Assembly (NCBI GenBank): GCA_029289265.1
Contig: JARFTX010000003.1
Span: 1 to 64,000 of the forward strand
DNA length: 64,000 bases
Reading direction: 5' to 3'
DNA from: Gammaproteobacteria bacterium
Lineage (GTDB): Bacteria > Pseudomonadota > Gammaproteobacteria > Burkholderiales > Rhodocyclaceae
The notes beneath the pieces are model-generated. The model searched no databases. It saw only the letters and a program-made list of their open reading frames with translations, and was not told where the DNA came from. Shown here piece by piece: positions 23,599 through 31,551 of the stretch (position 1 is the stretch's first letter; each line of letters begins with the position of its first letter). Made by a program: the position numbers and the translations under genes.

Positions 23599-24489
23599 TC
23601 AATAGACGAAACGCTCGTGCAGACTTTCAAGGCCCAGTTCGGCCAGGATCGCCTCGCTGCGGGCTTGCGCGTTGCCGCGCGCTTCGCCTGTTGCGCGCGC
23701 GACGATGAGCTCGTTCTTCATAGAGTGCTCCCAACCCACCAGCTCGGTCACCGTGAGCCGGTAGCCGTGCGCTTCCAGCAACAGGCAGCGCAGCACGTTG
23801 GTGAGCTGACTGCCGAACTCCCGGGTGTGGATGGGATGGCGCCAGATCTCGGCGAGCGGCGTGCGCGAAAGCGACTCGGCCTTGTGCAGCCGCAGCGCGG
23901 TTGCGAGCTCGGCCTGGCAACAGGGCACCAGCACGATGAATCGCGCCCGTTTGGCGAGGGCAAAGCGGATGGCGTCGTCGGTCGCCGTGTCGCAGGCGTG
24001 CAGCGCGGTCACGACGTCGATGGTCGGCGGCAGCAGGGGAGATTCGATCGACGCCTGGACGCTGAGATCGAGAAACTCCATTCGCTCGAAACCCAGGCTC
24101 GCCGAGAGCTCGCGGGATTTTCGGACCAGCTCCGCGCGCGTCTCGATCCCGTAGACACGGCCTGCCGAGCGGGACTTGAGGAACAGGTCGTAGAGGATGA
24201 AGCCGAGGTAGGACTTGCCGGCGCCGTGATCGGCGAGCGTCAGGTCGCCTCGTTGCTCGAATACCTCGGCAAGCAGTGGCTCGATGAACTGGTAGAGGTG
24301 ATAGACCTGCTTGAGCTTGCGGCGGCTGTCCTGGTTGAGGCGGCCGTCGCGGGTCAGGATATGCAAGGCCTTCAGCAGCTCGATCGACTGGCCTGGCCGG
24401 ATCTCGGGGATCTCCACTCTCGCTCCGGGAGCCTTGTCGGCGGCGGTCGTTGCAGGGGGGCGGGCAGGTTTCTTGTGCGGTCGGTTCAT
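23599..24489 (-). CDS. Class I SAM-dependent methyltransferase (Methyltransferase_32-like)
   Basis: A 296-residue cytoplasmic protein. LADHGAGKSYLGFILYD (about 85-102) is a motif I variant, GIETR the acidic loop, and TALHACDTATDDAI with VLVPCCQ match the METTL25/GSTCD-type methyltransferase group. The first 30 residues are basic and low-complexity. The substrate is unknown, perhaps RNA or protein. It lies between the DUF1415 gene upstream (94-nt gap) and the zinc-ribbon gene downstream on the same strand. Confidence 0.8.
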   Translation of the reverse strand: MNRPHKKPARPPATTAADKAPGARVEIPEIRPGQSIELLKALHILTRDGRLNQDSRRKLKQVYHLYQFIEPLLAEVFEQRGDLTLADHGAGKSYLGFILYDLFLKSRSAGRVYGIETRAELVRKSRELSASLGFERMEFLDLSVQASIESPLLPPTIDVVTALHACDTATDDAIRFALAKRARFIVLVPCCQAELATALRLHKAESLSRTPLAEIWRHPIHTREFGSQLTNVLRCLLLEAHGYRLTVTELVGWEHSMKNELIVARATGEARGNAQARSEAILAELGLESLHERFVY

Positions 24490-24583
24490 GGCGTTTGTGC
24501 TCGGGGCATGGCGTCGTTCATGCAGGGGCGGGGCTCGCGCTGCACCCGGCAGCCGGCGCCGACGGCCTGCTGCACGTCAGAGC

Positions 24584-25180
24584 CTATCCGCTCGCCTTGG
24601 GCTCGCCCCTCGTGTCGGACTCGGCGGCTTCGATGCCCAGGGCGTCCCAGCCGGCCTGACCCAGCCGCCGCAGCGTCTCGATGTTGCGCTCGTAGATCGC
24701 GTCGGGATTGGGGAAGCCGGACAAGACCCGGGCGATGCTGTCCTCGCGCAGCAGGTGCAAGGTCGGGTAGGGCGCGCGGTTGGTGTAGTTGGTGATCTCG
24801 TCCGGCTCGGTGCCGTCGAACCGGAAATGCGGATGGAAGAACGCCACCTGGATGATGCCTTCCAGGTCGTGTTCGGCGACGGCCTCCTCGGCGATCGCGC
24901 ACAGCTCGTTGAAGACTTCGAAATCCGGCAGCAGCGTCGGGTGGATCAGCAGCGTCGTGTCGATCTCCTTCGGGTCGGCTTCGGCCAGCAGATCCAGTTC
25001 GTCGTCGAGTTGTTCCAGGAAGGCATCGAGATGACGCGCATCGCTGACGACGAAACGGACCTGATTGCCCACGTACACCGACCGGGCGAACGGGCAGAGC
25101 TCGAGGCCGATCACGGCCTTTTCCAGCCACCTCCGCATCGCGGCAAGCACTTGGTCATGGTCCGGTGCTGGTCGAGTCAT
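24584..25180 (-). CDS. DUF1415 family protein
   Basis: A 198-residue soluble protein with the DUF1415 signature: WLEKAVIGLELCPFA near the N-terminus, LLIHPTLLPDFEVFNE, and FHPHFRF ... NRAPYPTLHLLRE in the middle. The conserved Cys, His and Glu residues suggest an enzyme, but no activity is known to me. The ATG at 25180 gives the family N-terminus; GGGAGATTGCG lies just upstream. It diverges from the YlqF GTPase gene across 88 bp. Confidence 0.85.
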   Translation of the reverse strand: MTRPAPDHDQVLAAMRRWLEKAVIGLELCPFARSVYVGNQVRFVVSDARHLDAFLEQLDDELDLLAEADPKEIDTTLLIHPTLLPDFEVFNELCAIAEEAVAEHDLEGIIQVAFFHPHFRFDGTEPDEITNYTNRAPYPTLHLLREDSIARVLSGFPNPDAIYERNIETLRRLGQAGWDALGIEAAESDTRGEPKASG

Positions 25181-25268
25181 CGCAATCTCCCGAAAACCGG
25201 CATTTTGCCCCAGCGGAGGCACGATCGAGGGGATAATGCGCCGTTTAGGCAGCTTCGGTTCTTCCCAG

Positions 25269-26162
25269 ATGGCGATTCAGTGGTTCCCTGGTCACATGAC
25301 CTCGGCGCGCAAGAAAGCGGCCGAGACGATGGCGCGCACCGATCTGGTGATCGAGGTGCTCGACGCGCGGATCCCCGAGGCGAGCAGCAACCCGATGATC
25401 GGCGAGTTGCGGGCGTACCGCCAGCGCCCGTGCCTCAAGCTGCTCAACAAGGCCGATCTCGCCGATCCCGCAGCCACGCGGGCATGGCTCGAATTCTACG
25501 AGCGGCAGCCGGACGTGCGGGCGATCGCGGTCTCGTGCAAGGCCCCGACCGACGTCGCCCGACTGCCGGGACTCTTCCAGTCGCTCGCCCCGCATCGCAA
25601 CGACGGCACGAAGCTGCTGCGCATCATGATCATGGGCATTCCCAACGTCGGCAAGTCGACGCTGATGAACGCGCTGCTGCGTCGCCGCGTGGCCAAGGTC
25701 GGCGACGAGCCCGCGGTCACCAAGGCGCAGCAGACCTTCGATCTGGGCGAGCACATGACCGTGACCGACACGCCCGGCATGATGTGGCCCAAGATCGCGC
25801 ATGACTCCGACGGCTTCATGCTCGCGGCCTGCCACGCGATCGGGCGCAATGCCGTGATCGACGAAGAGGTTGCGGCCTTTCTCGGCGGGTGCCTGCTCGA
25901 GCGCTACCCGCAGCGGCTCGCCGAACGCTATCGGCTCGAGGTCGCGGGCCTGGACGGCATCGGGCTGGTGGAGGCGGTCGGGCGGCGACGCGGCTGCCTG
26001 GTGAAAGGCGGCGGGCTGGACCTGGAGAAAGCGGCGCAGATCCTGCTGAACGACTTCCGCAGCGGCGCCCTCGGGCGCATCACGCTCGAGACCCCCGAGA
26101 GCCGTCGGGCAATGCTCGCCGCCGCCACGATCGAGCCCGGCATCGACGCCCTGCCAGGCTGA
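25269..26162 (+). CDS. YlqF/RbgA-type ribosome-assembly GTPase
   Basis: A 297-residue circularly permuted GTPase. G4 (NKAD in LLNKADLAD) comes before G1 (GIPNVGKST) and G3 (DTPGMMW), the order typical of YlqF/RbgA. The N-terminal MAIQWFPGHMTSARKKA is diagnostic. In Bacillus the family acts in late 50S maturation; a similar role is inferred. The ATG at 25269 gives the family N-terminus. It is separated from the convergent dodecin gene by 18 bp. Confidence 0.92.
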   Translation: MAIQWFPGHMTSARKKAAETMARTDLVIEVLDARIPEASSNPMIGELRAYRQRPCLKLLNKADLADPAATRAWLEFYERQPDVRAIAVSCKAPTDVARLPGLFQSLAPHRNDGTKLLRIMIMGIPNVGKSTLMNALLRRRVAKVGDEPAVTKAQQTFDLGEHMTVTDTPGMMWPKIAHDSDGFMLAACHAIGRNAVIDEEVAAFLGGCLLERYPQRLAERYRLEVAGLDGIGLVEAVGRRRGCLVKGGGLDLEKAAQILLNDFRSGALGRITLETPESRRAMLAAATIEPGIDALPG

Positions 26163-26180
26163 CGCAACACCCGGACGGAC

Positions 26181-26390
26181 TCAGCCCTCGAGTCGGAATC
26201 CGACCTTGAGCTTGACTTGGTAGTGGGCGACCTTGCCATCGGCGATATGACCGCGAATCTCGCTCGTCTCGAACCAATCCATGTGCCGGATCGTCTGGCC
26301 GGCCGTTTCGATGGCATTGCGAATGGCATCATCGACCCCGATGGTCGAGGAGCCGACGATTTCGACGAGCTTGTAGACGTGGGCTGACAT
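26181..26390 (-). CDS. Dodecin (flavin-binding protein)
   Basis: A 69-residue single-layer beta-sheet protein that assembles as a hollow dodecamer binding flavins. Family features are VYKLVEIVGSS, DAIRNAIETA, and Trp39 in MDWFE, which stacks on the isoalloxazine ring, then HYQVKLKVGFRLE. It buffers or stores flavin. The start at 26390 is the only reasonable one. It is divergent from slyX across 125 bp. Confidence 0.95.
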   Translation of the reverse strand: MSAHVYKLVEIVGSSTIGVDDAIRNAIETAGQTIRHMDWFETSEIRGHIADGKVAHYQVKLKVGFRLEG

Positions 26391-26515
26391 GGCGCGACTC
26401 CCGGCTGGATCGACGATTCCAGTATAGAGGGCCCGGCAATGAACTTGTGGCGGCAGGACTTGCCTCAGCAGGACCGCAGACCGAAGATACGCCCCGGCAA
26501 TGAGGAGACGGGAAG

Positions 26516-26716
26516 ATGGATGAGCGCTTGACGCGTATCGAGACGAAGATCGGCTTTTCCGAGGACTTGCTCGAGGAGCTGAACCAGACGGTTTTCCGGC
26601 AGCAGCAGCGCATAGAGCGGCTCGAACAGGCGCTCTTGCAATTGCACCGACAGGTCACCGACCTGCGCCCGGCCGGTGCCCGCGACCCGGTGGACGAGAT
26701 CCCGCCGCATTACTGA
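26516..26716 (+). CDS. slyX: SlyX family protein
   Basis: A 66-residue protein that is almost entirely a coiled coil (about 1-50): RLTRIETKIGFSEDLLEELN followed by RQQQRIERLEQ. The C-terminal PHY is typical of SlyX. Biological role is unknown. The ATG at 26516 has GAGGAGACGGGA upstream. The rhodanese gene starts 22 nt later, so they may be co-transcribed. Confidence 0.9.
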   Translation: MDERLTRIETKIGFSEDLLEELNQTVFRQQQRIERLEQALLQLHRQVTDLRPAGARDPVDEIPPHY

Positions 26717-26738
26717 ACCGCAACGAAGTGGAGTTTTC

Positions 26739-27203
26739 ATGACGCAGTCCCAACCATTTGCCTTCGCGCGCGCCCAAATCTTCGCGCTCGCCGCGCTGTT
26801 GGCCGGGGGCATGCTCGCGCTGCCGGCCAAGGCGGCGCACGATCTCAGCGCGCCCGAGGCGGCGCAACTGGCCGCAGACGGCAAAGTCACCATCATCGAC
26901 ATCCGCACGCCGCAGGAATGGCGTCAGACCGGCGTCGCGCCCGGGGTCAAGCGCATCAACATGCTGCACCCGGAAGGCCCGCGTGGATTTGCCCAGGCCG
27001 TGCTGAACGAGGTCGGAGGCGATCCGGCTGCGCCCATCGCCTTGATCTGCCGCACCGGCAACCGCACCTCGCAGATGCAGAAGGCGCTGATGGAGATGGG
27101 CTTCACCAACGTCCATAACATCGCCGAGGGCATGGCAGGCAGCCGCCACGGCCCCGGCTGGATGCGGCGCGGCTTGCCGGTCGAGGCCTGCGCGAGTTGC
27201 TGA
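26739..27203 (+). CDS. Secreted rhodanese-like domain protein
   Basis: A 154-residue periplasmic protein with a signal peptide (about 1-32, ending AKA-AH) and one rhodanese domain. The active-site loop is ICRTGNRTS with the persulfide-accepting Cys. DIRTPQEW is the CDC25-like N-terminal motif. Single-domain periplasmic rhodaneses may carry sulfane sulfur or detoxify cyanide; the target is unknown. GAAGTGGAG lies upstream of the ATG. It follows slyX closely. Confidence 0.9.
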   Translation: MTQSQPFAFARAQIFALAALLAGGMLALPAKAAHDLSAPEAAQLAADGKVTIIDIRTPQEWRQTGVAPGVKRINMLHPEGPRGFAQAVLNEVGGDPAAPIALICRTGNRTSQMQKALMEMGFTNVHNIAEGMAGSRHGPGWMRRGLPVEACASC

Positions 27204-27296
27204 CAGCTGAAGCCTGCCGGGACGCTGCCCCGGTCGCCGACGGGTGCGCGCTGACCGCTTTCCCGATGGGGAGCGCCGTCCGGCGCCCCCGCATGT

Positions 27297-28424
27297 TCAG
27301 CGACTCGTCAGCTTGAGTTCGATGCGCCGATTGCGTGCATAGGCAGCCGGCGTGTCGCGCGCGTCGATCGGATGGTATTCGCCGTAGCCGGTCGCGGCCA
27401 GGCGCTGTGCCGGCACGCCCTGATCGCGCAGGAACTTGACGATCGCGAGCGCCCGGGCGGTGCTCAGCTCCCAGTTCGACGGGAAGCGCGCTGTGGCGAT
27501 GGGGCGGCGGTCGGTGTGCCCGTCGACCTGCAGCACCCAGGGTAGATCCTCGGGCATCCGTCCGGCGACGGTCTTGAGCGTCTCGGCCAGGTGCAGCAAC
27601 TGCTTCAGGCCGTCCTCGCTGACCTCGTCCGAGGCGGTCGGAAACAATACCTCGCTCGAGAAGACGAAGCGGTCGCCGACGATCTGCACGTCGTCGCGCT
27701 CGCCCAGCACCTCGCGCAGGCGACCGAAGAACTCCGAGCGATAGCGGTTGAGCTCCTGGACGCGGGCGGCCAGCGCGAGATTGAGCTGGCGACCCAGATC
27801 CTCGATCTGGATGTCCTTCTCTCGGGCGGCGGCTTCGGCCACCGCGAGGGCGCGATTGAGCTCCTCGAGCTGGGTTCGCACCGCGGCGAGTTGCCGATTG
27901 AGCAGTTCGATCTGCGCGAGCGCCCGCTCCGAAACCTCGCTCTGCTCGCGCAGCGCGCGCTCCGAGGTGTCGAGCGAACTGGCGAGTCGCGCCACATCGC
28001 TCTCGAGTTCTGCCTTGAGGCGTTGCAACGCCTCGATGTCCGCCGCAAGCCGCAACGCGTCGTCCAGTTGCTCCTGAAGCGCCGCCTGCGTGGCGCTCAG
28101 CGCGGTCTCGGCCTGCGACAGTCGGGCGGCGGCCATTTCGCGCTGGCGCTTCTCCTCGGCGAGCGTGGCCGAGAGCTCTCCCACGCGCGCCTGCGCCCGT
28201 TCGCGCTCGGCGCTCTCGAGGCTCAGCGTCTGGGCGAGCGCGGCAAGCTCGGCATTGAGTCGCTCGAGCGCCCGGTCGCGGCCGCTCACCGCGTCGGAGA
28301 GCACGAACTGCCCGATCACGAAGACCAGCAGCACGAACACCATCACCATCAGGAGTGCGGCCAGCGCATCGACGAAGCCCGGCCAGAAATCCAGCGCCCT
28401 GCGGCGCCGCGACAGCACCGCCAT
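27297..28424 (-). CDS. OmpA/MotB-type peptidoglycan-binding stator-like protein
   Basis: A 375-residue protein: one membrane helix (about 18-42) whose start WPGFVDALAALL carries an Asp where MotB-type stators bind the proton; a long coiled coil (about 50-235) rich in Ala, Glu, Leu and Gln; and a C-terminal OmpA-like domain with VDGHTDRRPI, NWELSTARA and NRRIELKL, which binds peptidoglycan. With the upstream MotA-like gene (3-nt gap) it should form a proton-driven 5:2-type motor unit. The long coiled coil is unusual for flagellar MotB. The role is unknown; Zorya ZorB and gliding or envelope motors are comparisons, not assignments. Confidence 0.85.
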   Translation of the reverse strand: MAVLSRRRRALDFWPGFVDALAALLMVMVFVLLVFVIGQFVLSDAVSGRDRALERLNAELAALAQTLSLESAERERAQARVGELSATLAEEKRQREMAAARLSQAETALSATQAALQEQLDDALRLAADIEALQRLKAELESDVARLASSLDTSERALREQSEVSERALAQIELLNRQLAAVRTQLEELNRALAVAEAAAREKDIQIEDLGRQLNLALAARVQELNRYRSEFFGRLREVLGERDDVQIVGDRFVFSSEVLFPTASDEVSEDGLKQLLHLAETLKTVAGRMPEDLPWVLQVDGHTDRRPIATARFPSNWELSTARALAIVKFLRDQGVPAQRLAATGYGEYHPIDARDTPAAYARNRRIELKLTSR

Positions 28425-28427
28425 GGC

Positions 28428-29498
28428 TCAGTCCGCCTTGTGGCCGCTCAGGGCGGCAGCGATGGTACGCGACATCAGGCGCAGTTCCGAGCGCAGGTCT
28501 TCTGAGAACTGCTGCTGGTCGTTGGGCCGTTGCACGAGCTGGCGAATCAGGCCGCGCAGGTCGTCCTGTGTCTCGGTGACCGAGGACAGGCCCCGAGACT
28601 CCCGGCTGATCAGCTCGGACAGGCGGTTCAACTGGTGTCCCAGTTCGCTCAACTGGTCGATGGTCGCCCGGCGCTCGCGCTCGGATTCGGTGATCGAACG
28701 CTGCATGCGATCGAGGCTCTCCGCGGTCTGCTCGAGCAGGGCCTGCACGTAGGCCGGCACGCCCGGTTCGCCCTCGATGGCGAGGCCTGCCGCCGGGATG
28801 CGGGTGATGTTGGAGAGCCAGTCTTCCAACTCGTTGTAGAAGCGGTTCTGGGCATGGCCCGATTGCAGGTCGAGCAGGCCCACCACCAGCGAGCCGGCCA
28901 GACCGAACAACGAGGTCGAGAAGGCCGTGGACATCCCGCCCAGCGGCTCGTCGAGCTTGACCTTGAGCGCCTCGAACATCGCCACCGGGTCGGTGCCCAC
29001 GCTCATTCCGCCGATGATCTCGCCGACCGAGCGGATCGTCACCAGCAGGCCCCAGAAGGTGCCGAGCAGGCCGAGGAAGATCAAGAGCCCGATCAGGTAG
29101 CGGCTGAGGTCGCGCTGTTCGTCAAGCCGGATCTGGACGCTGTCGAGGATCGAGCGCATCGACGCCGGCGACAGGTTGAGCTTGCCCCGGTCGCGGCTCG
29201 ACAGCATCTGCGCCATCGGGGCGAGCAGCACGGGCCGGATCGAGAGCGGATGGCCCGCCTCGATGCGATGGAAGCCTTCGATCCACAGCACCTCGCGCTG
29301 CAGCCGCCAGACCTGGCGGAGATTCACCGCGATGCCGATGGCGAGCACGAACAGGATGACGCTGTTGAAGGCGACGTTCGCGACAAACGCGTGCTTGAGC
29401 TGCGGCACCAGCAGCGCGGCGAGCGCGGCCACCAGCGCCAGGGAGATCCCCATCCAGGTCGTGACGTGGATGGGTTTGGTGAACTCCTTGCGTTCCAT
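28428..29498 (-). CDS. MotA/TolQ/ExbB-type membrane motor protein
   Basis: A 356-residue inner-membrane protein. Hydrophobic segments at about 13-33, 36-58, 137-160 and 190-212 flank the conserved FLGLLGTFWGLL (MotA/ExbB core) and PLGGMSTAFSTSLFGLAGSLVVG (TM4). The C-terminal third (about 255-345) is a soluble helical coiled coil. It is the ion-channel partner of the downstream OmpA-type protein and starts the two-gene operon (MERKEF). Flagellar MotA lacks this long C-terminal extension, and no flagellar genes are nearby. Confidence 0.87.
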   Translation of the reverse strand: MERKEFTKPIHVTTWMGISLALVAALAALLVPQLKHAFVANVAFNSVILFVLAIGIAVNLRQVWRLQREVLWIEGFHRIEAGHPLSIRPVLLAPMAQMLSSRDRGKLNLSPASMRSILDSVQIRLDEQRDLSRYLIGLLIFLGLLGTFWGLLVTIRSVGEIIGGMSVGTDPVAMFEALKVKLDEPLGGMSTAFSTSLFGLAGSLVVGLLDLQSGHAQNRFYNELEDWLSNITRIPAAGLAIEGEPGVPAYVQALLEQTAESLDRMQRSITESERERRATIDQLSELGHQLNRLSELISRESRGLSSVTETQDDLRGLIRQLVQRPNDQQQFSEDLRSELRLMSRTIAAALSGHKAD

Positions 29499-29849
29499 CG
29501 AGTCGGGTCCTCGTTCGTCGACCGGTCAGCGCATCCGGCTTGCGGCGGCCCGAGGTGGCGGGCCGCGATCACTGTGGTCGGAGCTCTGCGCAGCGGCGGG
29601 AGATCCGAGGTCATGCCGCAGGTTCGACCATCGTTCGGAAGTCTAACGCGAAACGCTTGCCGCTCAAGCCTGCATGAGCGTCGAATAGGTGATCTGGGAC
29701 AACCATGAAGGGCCTTGGATTCGCTGACGCCGAAAAGGGATGAACTGCCGGCCGCGTAACGTTGTCCGCTTCACGTGCCCAAGGCGCGGCGGCCGGTGGC
29801 GCCGTGACGCTGGCCGGCCGCAGCCACACTTCTCCCGGAGGACCGAACA
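29499..29849. other. 351-bp divergent intergenic region
   Basis: This lies between the motor pair (minus) and the sugar dehydrogenase (plus). It contains one strong hairpin at 29545-29566 (GCGGCCCG-AGGTGG-CGGGCCGC). Beyond the GGAGGA ribosome-binding site of the dehydrogenase gene I see no clear -10/-35 pair, RNA gene or coding frame. Confidence 0.5.
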
Positions 29850-30998
29850 ATGAACAAGCAATGCCTCGGGTTGGCCCTGTCCGCCCTGTTGCTGGCGGCG
29901 GCCCCCGCCGGCGGTGTCGCCGCCCAACCGATCACCGCGCAGTCGGAAGCTGGTCCGTTCCGCGTGATCGAGGTGACGAGCGGCTTGCAGGTGCCGTGGG
30001 GGCTCGCGTTGCTGCCCGACGGGCGCATGCTGGTGACCGAACGCGCCGGGCGCATGCGCCTCGTGGGTGTGGGCGGCGAGCTCTCGGCTCCGATCGAGGG
30101 CGTGCCGACGGTCTACGCGCAGGGGCAGGGCGGATTGCTCGACGTGGTGGCGGGCCCCGGCTTCGAACAGGACAGGATGATCTATTTTTCCTATTCGCAA
30201 CCGACGGGCCGCGGCGTCCGGACAGCAGTCGCGCGAGCGCAGCTCGATGTCGAGCGACTCAGGCTCGACGGCGTCGAGGTCATCTTCGTGCAGAACGAGG
30301 ACCCGCCCGGCCGCCACCATTTCGGCTCGCGCCTGGTGTTCGCCCGAGACGGTACGCTCTTCGTCACGCTCGGTGATCGGGCATCGTTCCGGGACCGGGC
30401 GCAGGACCTCGACAGCCATCTTGGCAAGATCGTGCGCATCGACCCCGACGGCGGCGTGCCGTCGGACAATCCCTTTACGGGTCGAGAAGGGGTGCTGCCC
30501 GAGATCTGGTCGTATGGCCACCGAAACGTCCAGGGTGCGGCACTGCACCCCGAAACCGGCGTGTTGTGGTCCCACGAGCACGGCCCGCAGGGCGGCGACG
30601 AGGTCAACGTCGGCCGGCCCGGGGCCAATTACGGCTGGCCGGTCGTCACCTACGGCCGCGAATACGGCACCGGAGCGAAGATTGGTGAGAGTACCGACCG
30701 CCCGGACATGGCGTCACCCGTCCACCATTGGGTGCCGCAGTCGATCGCCCCGGCAGGCATGGCCTTTTATACCGGTGAAGCCTTTCCGCAATGGCGCGGG
30801 AGCCTTTTCCTCGGGGCCCTGCGAGGGGCGATGCTCGTGCGTCTCGAACTCGACGGCGAGCGCGTCGTAAGGGAGGAACGATTGCTTTCCGAGCTCGGCA
30901 GCCGTATCCGCGACGTTCGGCAAGGGCCCGACGGACTGCTGTACCTGCTCGACGAGAGCAAGGGTCGGATTCTCCGGCTCGAGCCGCAACCGCGCTGA
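29850..30998 (+). CDS. PQQ-dependent aldose sugar dehydrogenase (YliI/soluble GDH-like)
   Basis: A 382-residue secreted six-bladed beta-propeller. A Sec signal peptide ends at about AAQ (residue 25). VPWGLALLPDGRMLVTERAGR and the later RHHFGSRLVFARDGTLFVTLGDR, GHRNVQG and HEHGPQGGDEVN are the conserved propeller and PQQ-site motifs. It should oxidise aldoses in the periplasm, feeding electrons to the respiratory chain; PQQ synthesis genes are not in this window. CGGAGGA is upstream of the ATG. Confidence 0.9.
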   Translation: MNKQCLGLALSALLLAAAPAGGVAAQPITAQSEAGPFRVIEVTSGLQVPWGLALLPDGRMLVTERAGRMRLVGVGGELSAPIEGVPTVYAQGQGGLLDVVAGPGFEQDRMIYFSYSQPTGRGVRTAVARAQLDVERLRLDGVEVIFVQNEDPPGRHHFGSRLVFARDGTLFVTLGDRASFRDRAQDLDSHLGKIVRIDPDGGVPSDNPFTGREGVLPEIWSYGHRNVQGAALHPETGVLWSHEHGPQGGDEVNVGRPGANYGWPVVTYGREYGTGAKIGESTDRPDMASPVHHWVPQSIAPAGMAFYTGEAFPQWRGSLFLGALRGAMLVRLELDGERVVREERLLSELGSRIRDVRQGPDGLLYLLDESKGRILRLEPQPR

Positions 30999-31010
30999 GG
31001 CGCGGGCTGC

Positions 31011-31442
31011 TCACGCGTGGGCGGAGACCCGTTCCCTGAACGCGGCCGGCACCGGCACGACCTTGCGCAAGGCATAGTCGAAGAACACGATGCCGGTCTT
31101 GCCGCGGGCCACGTCGCGGGCACTCGTCTTCTCGCGCATGCGCCAGACGAGATCGCAGCCGTACTTGTTGAATTCGTGCGCGCCCACCTCGATGACCACT
31201 GTCTCGCCGTGAAAAGCCTCGGACAGGTATTGGAGCGCGGCATCCGTGATGACGGTACCGACGCCCTCGATCCGCGTCTGCGTGTAACCGAGCGAGCCGA
31301 AGAAGCGCTGCCGGGCCTCGGAGACGAGTGTCAGGAGTTGGGCGTTGTCGAGATGTCCGGCCTCGTTGATGTGGCTCTGGTAGATCTGCAACTCGGTCGA
31401 GAATCGGAAAACATCGGGAAGGTCGATCGAGATCCTGGGCAT
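31011..31442 (-). CDS. Acyl-CoA thioesterase-like hot-dog protein
   Basis: A 143-residue single hot-dog domain related to 4-hydroxybenzoyl-CoA thioesterases: INEAGHLDNAQLLTLVSEARQRF is the active-site helix, with His-Leu-Asp-Asn where many relatives have His-x-Asn-Asn. The later segment is VIEVGAHEFNKYGCDLVWRM. The substrate is not predictable. The ATG at 31442 begins the family N-terminus; no strong ribosome-binding site is seen. The gene converges on the sugar dehydrogenase gene (12-nt gap). Confidence 0.8.
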   Translation of the reverse strand: MPRISIDLPDVFRFSTELQIYQSHINEAGHLDNAQLLTLVSEARQRFFGSLGYTQTRIEGVGTVITDAALQYLSEAFHGETVVIEVGAHEFNKYGCDLVWRMREKTSARDVARGKTGIVFFDYALRKVVPVPAAFRERVSAHA

Positions 31443-31551
31443 GAGGCGGTTGCGGCGATTGGTAGTAGGGTTGGGCACATGATACCTGCGCGTCCGGCCG
31501 ATCGCCGAGGCGGGACGATGCCCTGTCGCCCCGCCCGGCCACGTCCATGTC

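Noticed and set aside
27297-29498. A Zorya phage-defence system
   Set aside because: Only the MotA/OmpA-type pair is here; no ZorC, ZorD or ZorE-like helicase or nuclease gene flanks it.
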